Source: Hysterangium stoloniferum (Eukaryota; Basidiomycota; Agaricomycetes; Hysterangiales; Hysterangiaceae). From it: a stretch of DNA of 64,000 bases. This document shows, one piece after another, positions 18,803-30,300 of the stretch (positions within the stretch are counted from its first letter, which is position 1; every line of letters starts with the position of its first letter). The position numbers and the translations under genes were made by a program. The notes under the pieces were generated by a model that made no database searches, was not told where the DNA came from, and saw nothing but the letters and a program-made list of their open reading frames with translations. The stretch covers positions 744,001 to 808,000 of the forward strand of contig WHVD01000025.1 in NCBI GenBank assembly GCA_015178975.1. The letters are read 5' to 3'.

Positions 18803-20714
18803 CTCCCCCTTGAGCCTTAGAAGCTCATACTACTATTTGACCATACAGAGGTCAACCAATGTCATTCCAAACGACTGGGGAGTTATCTGAATGGTATAAG
18901 GTCACATTTAGTGAGTCCTGCTCTCATGAACCTGCCCAGGTCCTCCTCACCCCTGAACACTCTTCCATAATGCACTACAGCTCCCTAAGTGTGAAGAGTG
19001 GTGGAAGTTCTGACCATTCTATATACGAAGAAATGAGTAGAATGGGAAGAAGGATGATTCAAGTGGAGGCCTCGACTGCTATAGTTCAAGGCCAGAAGTG
19101 TTCGCTAGCTCAGATAATGCTACCTATGTGGTAGCTGACACGTTACCCTGATCACCGCTCGCTGTAGACCTAGTTTGTGTCTTACGAGTGGTGGTGCTTG
19201 GGTAAAAGTGTGTCTGAGTTTCATTTGGTGCCGAGTGCACCCACAAGTATACACAAAGCTTTGAACTAATGAAATAGCGCAATATTCAAAGAATATAAAG
19301 GATAGAAAAAAATGAATAGAATGTGTAAAATATAAATAAAATAAAAGGAGTGTTTTACCACAAAACTGTGGTAAAAGCATACTCCTCACAGTGCCCCCCA
19401 GTTCGAAGGGATGTGCTATATGAAGTTCTGGAAAGTTTCGGGGATGCCCCCCAGGTGTCTTGTGTGGAGCCCCCCAAAATGCAAGGTGCCAAGACCCCAG
19501 TATTCGAAGAGAGGTTGGTGAGTTTAGGGGCGGTGAGGGGAGATATTGATGTGGAAAGGGGGGGGGAAATGGATCCATTCTTTTCCTGCCAGGACCTAGT
19601 TGAGCACTCCTCCAGTCCTCGAATAGCAAATGGACTAACTTGATAGCCTTCTAGACACTGCCACATTGTCTCCTTCCAGGACATGAGGTATTCCTCATAG
19701 TAGATGTCCTGTAGGTGGACAGACTGTCATGTAACTCGTTGAGCAGTGCATCTTGGGGTTAGGAAGGTAAGCTATCATTAGAGTCCATCGGAATCACCTC
19801 CTTCTTAAATGGGTGCTGGAGGAGGTTCATGATGCTTCACTGTGGCCAGATAGTGTAAGACTCGGAATTAGGATCTTCCCATGCTGCTAGTCTATGGGAC
19901 CTAGCAGCATACACGATGCTGTGAGCCTTCCTGGCCAGGATGTATACTCTATACCCCCTATACCCCCTATACTGTCCCCCCATTTGTGATATTGTTGTTC
20001 CACAGCAATCTCGCAAATTAACCATTGTCATGCACAGTTAGGTTGCAGTCTGTGTTCCTGAAAGCTCTAGCCATGGCAGGTCTAGAAAGTGTCCAGTAAT
20101 GCTTCAAGTAGGTGGGCGAGTCTGGAGGAAAAAGAAAAAATCACAAAATTGACTGAGTTCAGTACAATTGTGATGATGAACCCAAATATGGCACTGAGGT
20201 TGGGTCACATAGTTCTGTCCAGACATATCTGATCTAGGTGTTGCCCTGCGAGTTATTGAACCTTTTGCAGCTAGTCAATCACCGACAAAAGTAAAGTGGA
20301 GGGGTGGAGGGGAAAGGGTCCATATGTGTTGGCAAGAAGTTGTCAGGGCACAGTGTTGCAAGGCATTGCACACTGAACCTGAATCTGTGAGTGCCTCATC
20401 AGAAAGCGTTGCACGCTGAGCCTGAAAGTTGTGAAGGTCAAGAAAGGCAAAGCTCTGACTATTTCAGTGCGAGGCTTTAACCATGAGGAAGGACCTTGTT
20501 GAACAGTGTATGCTGAATCTGTAAGTTGCAAAGGTTAGAAGAGCAAAGCTTTGACTATTTCAGTGCGAAGCTTTAGCAGAGGGGAAGGCTAAGAGTAGAT
20601 GACGTTGAAAATTAAGACGGTGTGATTGTTTCATCGTGGGGTGACACACCCCTACACCCACATGTGTCCACAGGTTTTGGAGGTCAGTCCCTTAGTCTGT
20701 TTCATGCTCGTCTG

Positions 20715-21110
20715 TCATCCTGACATCCTCATCGTTTGGAAGGACTGGGTAAGGTATGTATGTGACCACTTTGGGATCAACTTTGTTACCTCATCAAGAG
20801 TTCCAGGCCAAGTGAATAAATCATGTGCTGATATGATGCCATGATACCGACCTAGCCAAGCTGCTACTGCTGCAGGCACGGATGGGTATCTAGTCTTGTA
20901 ATCCTTCGTGGCAGCGATGACCTTATCTCTCGAAACTCGAGGAGCATAGTAAGAGCCCCACTTCACGTTGACAGGCTCTGAATAAAGAAGTTGGCCATGA
21001 TGCTTGAGCATAACTTGTCTCGGCAGGAAAACCAGAGTATCCTTCATGAAGATGCAAGCATTTTGTCTTTCCAAGGGACTCAACTGCTCGAAGTTCAAGT
21101 TACCTTCCAT
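20715..21110 (-). CDS. single ORF of LTR element H, unidentified
   Basis: A 131-residue frame starts (MEGNLNFEQLSPLERQ…) 58 bp inside the 5' LTR of element H, the place where Gag normally begins. The N-terminal half contains a basic, aromatic segment and a WPGTLDEVTKLIPKW block near the C terminus. There is no zinc knuckle, protease or RT motif. It may be a reduced Gag or an unrelated captured frame. Whether it is expressed is unknown. Confidence 0.4.
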   Translation of the reverse strand: MEGNLNFEQLSPLERQNACIFMKDTLVFLPRQVMLKHHGQLLYSEPVNVKWGSYYAPRVSRDKVIAATKDYKTRYPSVPAAVAAWLGRYHGIISAHDLFTWPGTLDEVTKLIPKWSHTYLTQSFQTMRMSG

Positions 21111-21189
21111 TTAACACGATTTGCGATGCTCAGCGTGTGAGGAGTACAGTCCAGCCCAGATCACCACTGTGAAGAGTGGTGGAAGTTCT

Positions 21190-21620
21190 TGTTGAGTAGT
21201 AGACAAGATTTCGAAAGGATTGAGTCTGTTTGTGAAGCTCAGTGAGTGAGTGAGTAAACTTCACTATATATTATAGTACCTGTTTGCGAAGCTACAAGAT
21301 ATTTTTAATGAGTAATAGAATAATAATGAATGATTGCGCATATACCTCTGTGAGTGAGTGAGTAAACTTCACTGAGGTATATGGCGAAATATTGTGACTT
21401 TTTATCTAATTTCTAATTATTTTAGGAGAGTTATTAGGGGAGTAAATAGGGGAAATTTAGATATTCGAAGTTTCTAGTCCATTGCATCATTAAGGAGAAA
21501 TTCGTAATTAGGAGTTATTCCCCCCCTAACGGCACCTCAATATATGTGCATATATGTGCATATACTCGTCATCGGATCCATATTTCAGTTACATTTTACG
21601 CGAAGACTTGATTACTAACA
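21190..21620. mobile_element. solo LTR I nested in the LTR of element H, TSD GTTCT
   Basis: A 431-bp block with ends TGTTGAG…CTAACA interrupts the right LTR of element H. The duplication GTTCT stands at 21185-21189 and 21621-21625. It contains two copies of a GTGAGTGAGTGAGTAAACTT block about 110 bp apart. The orientation is not fixed because only the LTR remains. Confidence 0.88.
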
Positions 21621-22012
21621 GTTCTGACCATTCTATATATGAAGAAATGAGTAGAATGGGAAGAAGGATGATTTGAGTGGAGGCCTCGACTGCTATAGTT
21701 CGAGGCCAGAAGTGTTCACTAGCTCAGATAATGCTACCTATTTGGTAGCTGACACGTTACCCTGATCACCACTCACTGTAGACCTAGTTTGTGTCTTACG
21801 AGTGGTGGTGCTTGAGTAAAAGTGTGTCTGAGTTTCATTTGGTGCCAAGTGCACCCACAAGTATACACAAAGCTTTGAACTAATGAAATAGTGCAATATT
21901 CAAAGAATATAAAGGATAGAAAAATATGAATAGAATGTGTAAAATATAAATAAAATAAAAGGAGTGTTTTACCACAATAAAACTGTGGTAAAAGCATACT
22001 CCTCACACTAAG

Positions 22013-23162
22013 ACTCTAATAGTCATAGCATTTCCTCTGGCAGAGATTTCCTATCCCTCTGGCTCACAATACCTGTCAGGCTGCCATCCTCAGGCTTGAT
22101 GGGTCTGGAACATACATATCTTCGACACCTCAGTCAGTGTAAGGTATCCAGCTATTTACTCTCTCAAATAGTTAACAAATGTTGACACGGCAAGGGATTC
22201 AAGAAATAAACAAATAAAGGTCCAGTAATTTAAATACTGATAGATTAATTGGCTGTGCTATTAAGCTTAAACAACTAAAGTCAATATTTGTTTGGTCTCT
22301 TGACAAATTCAGATGAACTTATAGTGACATGCTCTATGAAAGTTAAGTTCTTCTTGAGAATAAAGGTTCAGGAGCTGAATGTACATATGTGCAATAAGTC
22401 GGCAGAAACTTGTCATAAGCCTTCGCTTGCTTGTAGTCTTTTAGTTTACTATTTATAAAGATTTAACAAGCTGTTAAATAACTTATAAATAGAGAGATTG
22501 TCCAAAAGTCGAATATCCAAGCATTTGTTTAAAGATTGATTAACTGTGCTGTTAATATGGGCTCTTGAATAACCTAAATGGGCAGGGATTTCAGTAATAA
22601 GGATTTAGATTTACTTAAGTGATTAGTAAGCCTAAAGGTTTCTAGGAAGCTGAGGGAACTTAGATGAATTAGCTAAGTTCAAAAGTTGCTGACAAAGAGT
22701 TCAAGATTCTGCAAGTGTAGGTGCTTGCAGTTAGATATTAGACTAAGGCTATTATTGTCCTTAGGATGATTAGATAACCTTCTGAGCTGGTGCTGTTGAT
22801 AGTAGTAAAGTAGATTGATTTATTCAGTGATTTAGGCCTCTTTTTATACATGTAGAGAGTTCTGCTTAATAATATCTAAATAACTAAATAGGAAATTATT
22901 AGAAGGTTCTGTTGAAATATATAGTCCCTAAGAAGAGCTCAGTCTCATATAAGTATAACGGACTAATATAATGTGTACCTAAGAAGAGCTATTGTATACA
23001 GTAAGTGCATATACTAAGAGAGAAAGGATCATTCTGTGCTCACCTCAGTCTCATATAAAGTATAATGGACTGAGGTTAAGCTATATAGGTTATCCCTTTA
23101 TATATTCTACATAAACAAAAGGACCATGTGCTCATATGTGAGACGTGTGGATGAGTGGAGCC
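22013..23162 (-). repeat. decayed copia C interior with a D-family LTR-like segment
   Basis: 22013-22179 continues the sequence interrupted by H. From 22180 (TGTTGACACGG) to about 23112 the minus strand looks like an LTR, with a TATAAAAAGAGGC block near 22840. Its 22384-22680 part is homologous, inverted, to 39245-39535, including the shared TTATTTAACA…TTGTTAAAT palindrome. A CTCAGTCTCATATAA block is repeated at about 22943 and 23046. Exact ends are uncertain. Confidence 0.5.
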
Positions 23163-24949
23163 TGTTCCGACCGTGTCGTAACCCATGTCGCAACCCGATG
23201 GTCCCTGAGAATACTGCAGTCTTTCGATGTTCCAAGTTATTAATCAAGTCATCATTTCGGCAACCTTCAGAACACTGACACTGACGTATACCTTCACGGC
23301 GATCAAACCTCGTTTACACCCCTGTCAAAATATACTCTACCATCTGGTTATGCTTTGATACGTCCCCTTTCATTATGATGATCTGTTTTACTCTATGTTT
23401 CACATATGCCCGTATATACTTGTAGCCCGTGGACTATTCCCTTTTCTCGTAATCCCGCTCTCGGCTAAATCTCGGCTTCCGATCTTATCGTAACCTTCCG
23501 GTTCCTAGTCAAGCTTATTTGTCAATGCCGTTTTCCGCTCTTCCCTTAGTTAGTAGTTTCTAGATGGCGATAACTCGTATATAAGACCCACTGTAATGTA
23601 ACTACTAGACAATCAGAATATCGACTTAGAATATCGACTTAGAATATCGACTTAGAATATCGACTTAGATCAACTTAGATACCCCTCTAATTTCCGACTC
23701 CATTATCTATTCACGACCACCACATTCGGACTCCCTCCGATTTACGATTCGACCTACATTTACGACTTCAACCTCTAATCTCCGAGTCTCAGTCTCCGAG
23801 TCTCAGTCTCCGAGTCTCAGTCTCTGAGTCTCAGTCTCCGAGTCTCAGTCTCCGAGTCTCAGTCTCCGAGTCTCAGTCTCCGAGTCTCAGTCTCCGAGTC
23901 TCAGTCTCCGAGTCTCAGTCTCTGAGTCTCAGTCTCCGACTCACAGTCCCCGACTCTCTCAGTCCCCGACTCTCTCAGTCCCCGACTCTCTCAGTCCCCG
24001 ACTCTCTCAGTCCCCGACTCTCTCAGTCCCCGACTCTCTCAGTCCCCGACTCTCTCAGTCCCCGACTCTCTCAGTCCCCGACTCTCTCAGTCCCCGACTC
24101 TCTCAGTCCCCGACTCTCTCAGTCCCCGACTCTCTCAGTCCCCGACTCTCTCAGTCCCCGACTCTCTCAGTCCCCGACTCTCTCAGTCCCCGACTCTCTC
24201 AGTCCCCGACTCTCTCAGTCCCCGACTCTCTCAGTCCCCGACTCTCTCAGTCCCCGACTCTCTCAGTCCCCGACTCTCTCAGTCCCCGACTCTCTCAGTC
24301 CCCGACTCTCTCAGTCCCCGACTCTCTCAGTCCCCGACTCTCTCAGTCCCCGACTCTCTCAGTCCCCGACTCTCTCAGTCCCCGACTCTCTCAGTCCCCG
24401 ACTCTCTCAGTCCCCGACTCTCTCAGTCCCCGACTCTCTCAGTCCCCGACTCTCTCAGTCCCCGACTCTCTCAGTCCCGACTCTCAGTCCGACTCTCTCA
24501 GTCCCCGACTCTCTCAGTCTCCGACTCTCTCAGTCTCCGACTCTCTCAGTCTCCGACTCTCTCAGTCTCCGACTCTCTCAGTCTCCGACTCTCTCAGTCT
24601 CCGACTCTCTCAGTCTCCGACACTCTCAGTCTCCGACACTCTCAGTCTCCGACACTCTCAGTCTCTGACACTCTCAGTCTCCGACACTCTCAGTCTCCGA
24701 CTCTGTCAGTCCCCGACACTCTCAGTCTCCGACTCTTGGTCTCCAACCCCTCAGCCCACCCTGGACTTATCCTTCGGTTTCCGATCGGTAGTTTACCGAG
24801 AGGTTTACTTGACAGGACTAGTTTTCGCCCGCCCGAAATTTAAGGACACCTGACGGTAACTTGCGAGGGTGCAGCACATAAGCTGAAGCCAAGTCCTTCC
24901 ATTCGGTCCCTGTCGGCCAGCCGACATCTGTCAGTTTCTGCTCTTAACA
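23163..24949 (+). repeat. 5' LTR of element B (1.79 kb, swollen by a minisatellite)
   Basis: Ends TGTTCCGACC…CTCTTAACA. A TATATAA box at 23578-23584 precedes the likely transcript start AATCAGAATAT (23611-23621) by about 33 bp. The shared LTR box lies at 24865-24896, 53 bp from the LTR end. Confidence 0.88.
23777..24737 (+). repeat. pyrimidine-rich minisatellite inside LTR B
   Basis: A 14-bp unit (TCTCCGAGTCTCAG) is repeated about 11 times. It is followed by a 16-bp unit (TCCCCGACTCTCTCAG) repeated about 33 times almost perfectly from 23947 to 24474. Variant 16-bp units (TCTCCGAC(T/A)CTCTCAG) run to about 24737. The equivalent tract in the other LTR of the same element (36131-36378) is only about 250 bp. 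A short 13-bp repeat (AATATCGACTTAG, four units) lies just upstream at 23616-23669. Confidence 0.95.
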
Positions 24950-24989
24950 GTATATTCTGATTTCTACTCACAAACCCGTCCTTATATCT

Positions 24990-25711
24990 TGTTACGACCG
25001 TGTTGCAACCCTATCGGTCCCGAGGTTATCGCCACTTGTCAACGTTTCAAGTCATCCTCTCGGAACCCATCGGCCCCGAAGCTGACGAATGTTTTCGCGA
25101 AGATCAAACTCCGTTTATGCCCACGTCAAAACAACTCGTATTGTCTGGTCAAACTTTGATACGTCCCCTTTATTATGTTGATCCGTTCAATCTTATGTTT
25201 CACATATGTCTATCTATATTTGTAGTCCTTGAACTATTTCCTTTTATCGTAATCCCGCTCTCGGTTATCATCGGCCTCCGAACTAATCATAAACTTCCCG
25301 TTCCTAGTCAAGCTTATTGTTAATACCGTGTTCCGCCCTTCTCCCCATTAGTATTTTCCAGACGCCTGTTACTTGTATATGAACCCACTGTAGTTGTAGT
25401 TACTAGGCAATCAGAATATCGACTCAGAATACCCTCATATGCCTGTATCAGTCTCATACTAAGAATCCCCCCATCCGCCTTCGCGTGCGCTCGCCCACTC
25501 CCGGCCCCGACCCCTTGGCCCGACGCTCGACTTGTCCTTCGATTCCGATGGGTATCACGCCGAAAGGTACTCACTAGGATTAGTCTTTGCCTGCCCGAAA
25601 TTTAAGGACATCCTACGGATATTTGCGAGGGCGCAGCACATAAGCTGAAGCCAAGTCCTTCCAATCGGTCCCTGTCGGCCACCGACATTAGTCAGTTTTC
25701 AGTTCTTAACA
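24990..25711 (+). repeat. 5' LTR of element A
   Basis: Ends TGTTACGACC…GTTCTTAACA. A TATAT box at about 25375-25380 precedes the likely transcript start at 25409 by about 34 bp. The shared LTR box lies at 25627-25658, 53 bp from the LTR end. Confidence 0.92.
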
Positions 25712-25724
25712 GTATATTCTGATT
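25409..25724 (+). promoter_or_regulatory. self-priming pair: transcript start AATCAGAATAT and PBS ATATTCTGATT
   Basis: The 11 nt at 25409-25419, placed about 34 bp after a TATA box, are the exact reverse complement of 25714-25724, which lies two bases after the 5' LTR. In Tf1-group elements the 5' end of the mRNA folds back to prime reverse transcription on exactly such a PBS, in place of a tRNA. Element B has the same pair (23611-23621 and 24952-24962). Confidence 0.8.
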
Positions 25725-25748
25725 TCACACTCGCATTTTCCGTTAATC

Positions 25749-27390
25749 ATGCCTCCGAGAAGAAATGCCAAGCCTAGCGGCGAAGCAGAATCTTCCACTC
25801 TCAAGTCTCCTTTTCTGTATACAGCCCGAGCTACTCAGAGAACTCTGCTACCAGAAACCTCCAAAGAATCTCGCTTTGTGGAGATTACCGGCGATGCTGA
25901 AGAAGTAACTGAAGCAACCGATCCCGAAGCAACTGAGGAGATTAACAATCAACCAGTTTCGGAACACGAACCCGAGGATGGCGACCAACCTCAGGCTAGT
26001 GGCTCCAAGAAGTCCGCAAAGAAGAAACCAGCTCTCGACCCTGAAGAAACATGGGAATTGTTTTCAGGTACTCTAGGATCCCTTAACAAATTCCTTAAAA
26101 GCAATATCAAGGAAAAGGAACCTGGGCAAACCCGAGTCAACAAACCCGAGCCATTCACTGGCTCAAACCCGAAGAAATTGCCGACATTTCTTATGCAATG
26201 TCGATTCAACTTTCGGGACTGCCCGGCTGCATTCGCAACGGATGACTGAAAGGTAAACTTCGCACTCTCATACCTTAAGGATTCCGCAGCAGCCTGGTTT
26301 GAACCCGCATTCTCTGGCCTCACCTCTGAAGACCCCGATTGGCTTCACGATTGGGATGCCTTTGTCGAGGAACTCGAAACTAACTTCGGTCCCTACGACC
26401 AAACCGGCGATGCCAAAACCGCGCTTTCTAATCTCAAAATGAAAGACACTCAGCACATCACCGATTACATCATCCAGTTCAACAACCTCGCCGCACATTG
26501 CGACTGGGGCGATTCGGCCCTCCGCTACCAGTTTTACTCCGGCCTTCCGTCTCGCCTCAAAGATGAAGTCTCCAAAGGAGAGACTGGCAAGCCGAAGACC
26601 CTCTCTCTCATGCGTCTGAAAGCCCAAAACGCAGATGCCTGATACTGGGAACGACGTTTGGAAATGAGTCGCAAAAACCCCTCAGACAAAAAATCATCGG
26701 ACAATAAGAACGCCAACAAGTCTGGTAATCAAAACACCAACAACAATGGCAACTCGACCTCTGATAAGAAGTCCGAAAACAAAGGGCTACCGACAAAAAA
26801 GGCAAGGGAAAACAGTCGAATAAGTCTCAAGACAAAGACAAACCCGACTTAACTGGCAAACTCGGCTCCGATGGCAAGCTCCTACCACAGGAAAAGCAAC
26901 GCCGAATGGACAACAACCTTTGTTTGTTGTGCGCAGATCCCGGACACCGAGTCGCTGCTTGCCCAAAAGCCACAAAAGCCCGATCGGCTAATACGGCCAC
27001 GGCCTCACAACCGGCCAAGCCGGCTATCGAGTCGAAAAAAGATTAAGCAACTCTCTGGATTCCGTGCGTTTGGAGAGTTGCGTTGAATCTCCTCACACAC
27101 CAGAAAATTGTCACCTTAACACATCCGCCTTGTATGATCCTAATTCCTTGTTCATAAATCTTACCTCGGAACCTCTCGGGACCCTCACATTTCGAGCTCT
27201 CATAGATTCAGGTTCAACCCATTGTTTTATAGATACAAGTTTTTCCAGAAAAAATCAGTTAAAAACCTACGCAATAGATCCAATTCTGCTCTGACTCTTT
27301 GATGGTACCTCAAACTCCGTAATCTCGCAAGCCTGTGAACTCTGACTTCGGTTCCCGTGTGGAACCTTTCAGACAGTTACGTTTTTTGTA
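25749..27390 (+). pseudogene. gag and protease region of element A (fossil)
   Basis: Starts MPPRRNAKPSGEAES… 38 bp after the LTR. A Gag matrix/capsid part (FTGSNPKKLPTFLMQC…) is followed by a CLLCADPGHRVAAC zinc knuckle near 26.93 kb and an aspartic protease motif (LIDSGSTHCF) near 27.2 kb. Order and content match chromovirus Gag-PR. The region has a handful of breaks and is treated as a fossil. Confidence 0.8.
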
Positions 27391-27396
27391 ACACAG

Positions 27397-30300
27397 TTGG
27401 ACCCGAGCTGCTCCGGCTCCCGAGCATTTACAGTCAATCTTAAAATTGACGAAGTCACCGGTCGCTTTGCATCCCCGGTGACCGAACCAATCGCAGATTT
27501 AGAAGGTGTTCCCGAAAAATACCATGAATTTGCAGATGTCTTCAGTAAACAAAAAGCCGATCGACTCGCCCCTCACAGGCCTTACGATTTGAAAATTGAT
27601 ATTGAAGATGGTTCACATCCGCCCCTAGGCCCGGTTTATCCTCTCTCGCAGTCTGAATTATCGGCTATCCGAGATTTCTTGGACGAACATTTGGCTATAG
27701 GTTTTATCCGACCCTCAAAGTCTCCTTATGGAGCCCCTGTCCTATTCGTTCGGAAAAAAGATGGTTCCCTTCGACTTTGCGTTGATTTTCGAGGACTAAA
27801 TGTGATCACTCGAAAAGACAAGTACCCATTACCATTAATCTCTGATTTACTTGATGCCCCTCGGAAGGCCCGAATCTATACAAAGATAGATCTCAAGCAT
27901 CCCTATCATTTGGTTCGGATCGCCGAAGGCGACGAATGGAAAACGGCTTTTCGCACTCGCTATGGCTCCTTTGAATGGTTAGTAATGCCTTTCGGCCTCA
28001 CCAACGCTCCGTCGGTCTTTCAACGTTTTATCAACGACGTCTTTTCCGACCTCCTCAACGTCTTTTCCGACCTCCTCGACGTCTTTTCCGACCTCCTCGA
28101 CGTCTTTTCCGACCTCCTCGACGTCTTTTCCGACCTCCTCGACGTCTTTTCCGACCTCCTCGACGTCTTTTCCGACCTCCTCGACGTCTTTTCCGACCTC
28201 CTCGACGTCTTTTCCGACCTCCTCGACGTCTTTGTCATTGTGTATTTAGACGACATCCTCATATTCTCCGAAGATCCTACACCTCATGACGGACATGTTC
28301 GTGAAGTTCTCCGAAGACTCCGAAAACATGGTCTTTTTGCGAATGGTAAAAAATGTTCTTTTGATGTCGACACAGTTGAATATTTAGGGTTTATGATGGG
28401 ACCTGACGGTCTCCACATGGACGACTCTAAAATTCAAGTCATTCAAGATTGGCCGGAACCCCAGAAGGTTAAGGATATTCAATCCTTTCTAGGCTTCGCC
28501 AATTTTTATCGTCGTTTCATTCACAACTACTCAAAAATTACCGTTCCACTCACCCGTCTTACTCGTAAAGACGCCCCGTGGAATTTCTCCGAAGAATGCC
28601 GATCGGCATTCCAGGAATTGAAAAGTGCGTTTACATCCGCCCCTATTTTGTCGCACTGGAAGCCTGACGTTCAACTCATCGTGGAAACTGATGCTTTGGA
28701 CTATGCGCTTGCCGTGATATTGTCCATTCTGGACACCGATGGTGAAGTACACCCAGTAGCTTTTCTGTCTCGCACATTTTCGGCGCCCGAACTCAACTAT
28801 GACGTTCACGATAAGGAATTACTCGCAATATTTGAAGCTTTCAAGACATGGCGACATTATTTGGAAGGCTCGGCCCACCCGGTAGATGTTATTACAGACC
28901 ACAAAAATTTAGTTTACTTTTCAACCACAAAACTTCTCACCCGTCGACAAGCTCGATGGTCCGAATACCTCTCTGCTTTCAACATGGTAATTCGTTTCCG
29001 CCCCAGCCACCTTGGTGGAAAACCCGACGCTATGACTAGACGATGGGACATCTATCCTAAAGAGGGGAGTAGCGACTACGCCACAGTTAACCCGCATAAT
29101 TTCAAACCTATGTTTTCATCAGAACAACTGTCCGCGTCTATCCGAGCCACTTACCTCATTCATCCAGTCTTGCGAAGTGTTATCCTTATGGATACCGAAA
29201 AGTTACATCAAGATATACTATCGGCAATTCCATTAGACCCAGTCACCAAAGCACACTTCGATAACCCGTCCGACCCCAATCAACCCCGATGGTCATTAGA
29301 CTCACAAGGTTTCATTAGACTTGACAATCGCATTTATATACCGGACTCCGACACCCTTCGGCTGCGAATCCTACAACATAAGCACGACCACCCAATCTCG
29401 GGACATTTCGGCCTCAATAAGACCCTCTCACTCATTAGAAGAGAATATACATGGCCCGGCATCCGAGATTTTGTTAAGCACTATTGTAAATCCTGTACTA
29501 CGTGTTTACGCTCTAAATCACAGCGACACAAACCATATGGCCTACTCAAACAATTACCGATACCGGAAAAACCTTGGAACTCGATTTCTATGGATTTTAT
29601 CGAGCACCTACCGGCATCCGAAGGTCACACAGCAATCCTAGTTGTTGTGGATCGGCTCTCAAAGCAAAGTATTTTCATTCCAACATATGACACGATAACA
29701 TCTGTACAGTTAGCTGAATTATTCGTCACCCACGTATTCTCCAAGCATGGCGTTCCATCGCATGTCACATCCGATCGTGGATCCGAGTTTGTTTCTCACT
29801 TCTTTAGGTCACTCGGAAAAGCACTAGACATGAAGCTACATTTCACTTCAGGCTATCACCCGGAAGGTGATGGACAAACCGAACGCATGAATCAAACCTT
29901 GGAACAATACATCCGTGTCTATTGCAACTATCAACAAGACAATTGGAAATCACTACTACCGCTAGCTGAATTCGCATATAACAACGCACCAAATGCCACT
30001 ACCGGCATTTCGCCTTTCTTCGCAAATAAAGGCTACAACCCCAACATCGCAATCCACCCGGAACGCGATCTCGCATCCGCCCGTGCTCAAGACTTCGTTA
30101 CCAACCTTGACGAGCTACATCAAGAACTTCGTAAAACTATCGCAATGGCCCAAGAACGATACCAACAGTCTGCGGATAAAAACCGACTTCCGCCTCCTGA
30201 TTTCAAGATCGGAGACCGAGTATTCATTAAAGCCAAGTTTTTTCGAACTACTAGACCTTCTAAGAAGCTCTCTGAAAAATATTTAGGTCCTTTTGAAGTT

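Larger units (their letters stand above)
18990..22007 (-). mobile_element. element H: short LTR retrotransposon with both LTRs, TSD CTAAG
   Basis: LTRs of about 400 bp lie at 18990-19390 and 21168-22007 (the second is lengthened by solo LTR I). They read TGTGAGGAG…CTTCACA on the minus strand. The 5-bp duplication CTAAG flanks the whole unit at 18985-18989 and 22008-22012. A G-rich tract (CTGGGGGGCAC) beside the left LTR sets the minus orientation. The internal part is only about 1.8 kb, with one frame at 20715-21110 and no pol, so the element is non-autonomous. A roughly 98-bp imperfect repeat lies at 20407-20575. Confidence 0.85.

Noticed and set aside
19120-19684. Frames of 97-169 codons at the 3' end of element H
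   Set aside because: They cross the LTR boundary and have no motif; the same LTR part recurs at 21773-22006 as a chance frame.
23777-24737. CRISPR-like array
   Set aside because: The units are contiguous with no unique spacers; it is a minisatellite in a eukaryotic LTR.
28020-28262. Minus-strand frame of repeated SRRSEKT units
   Set aside because: Mirror of the 21-bp repeat in the RT coding strand.
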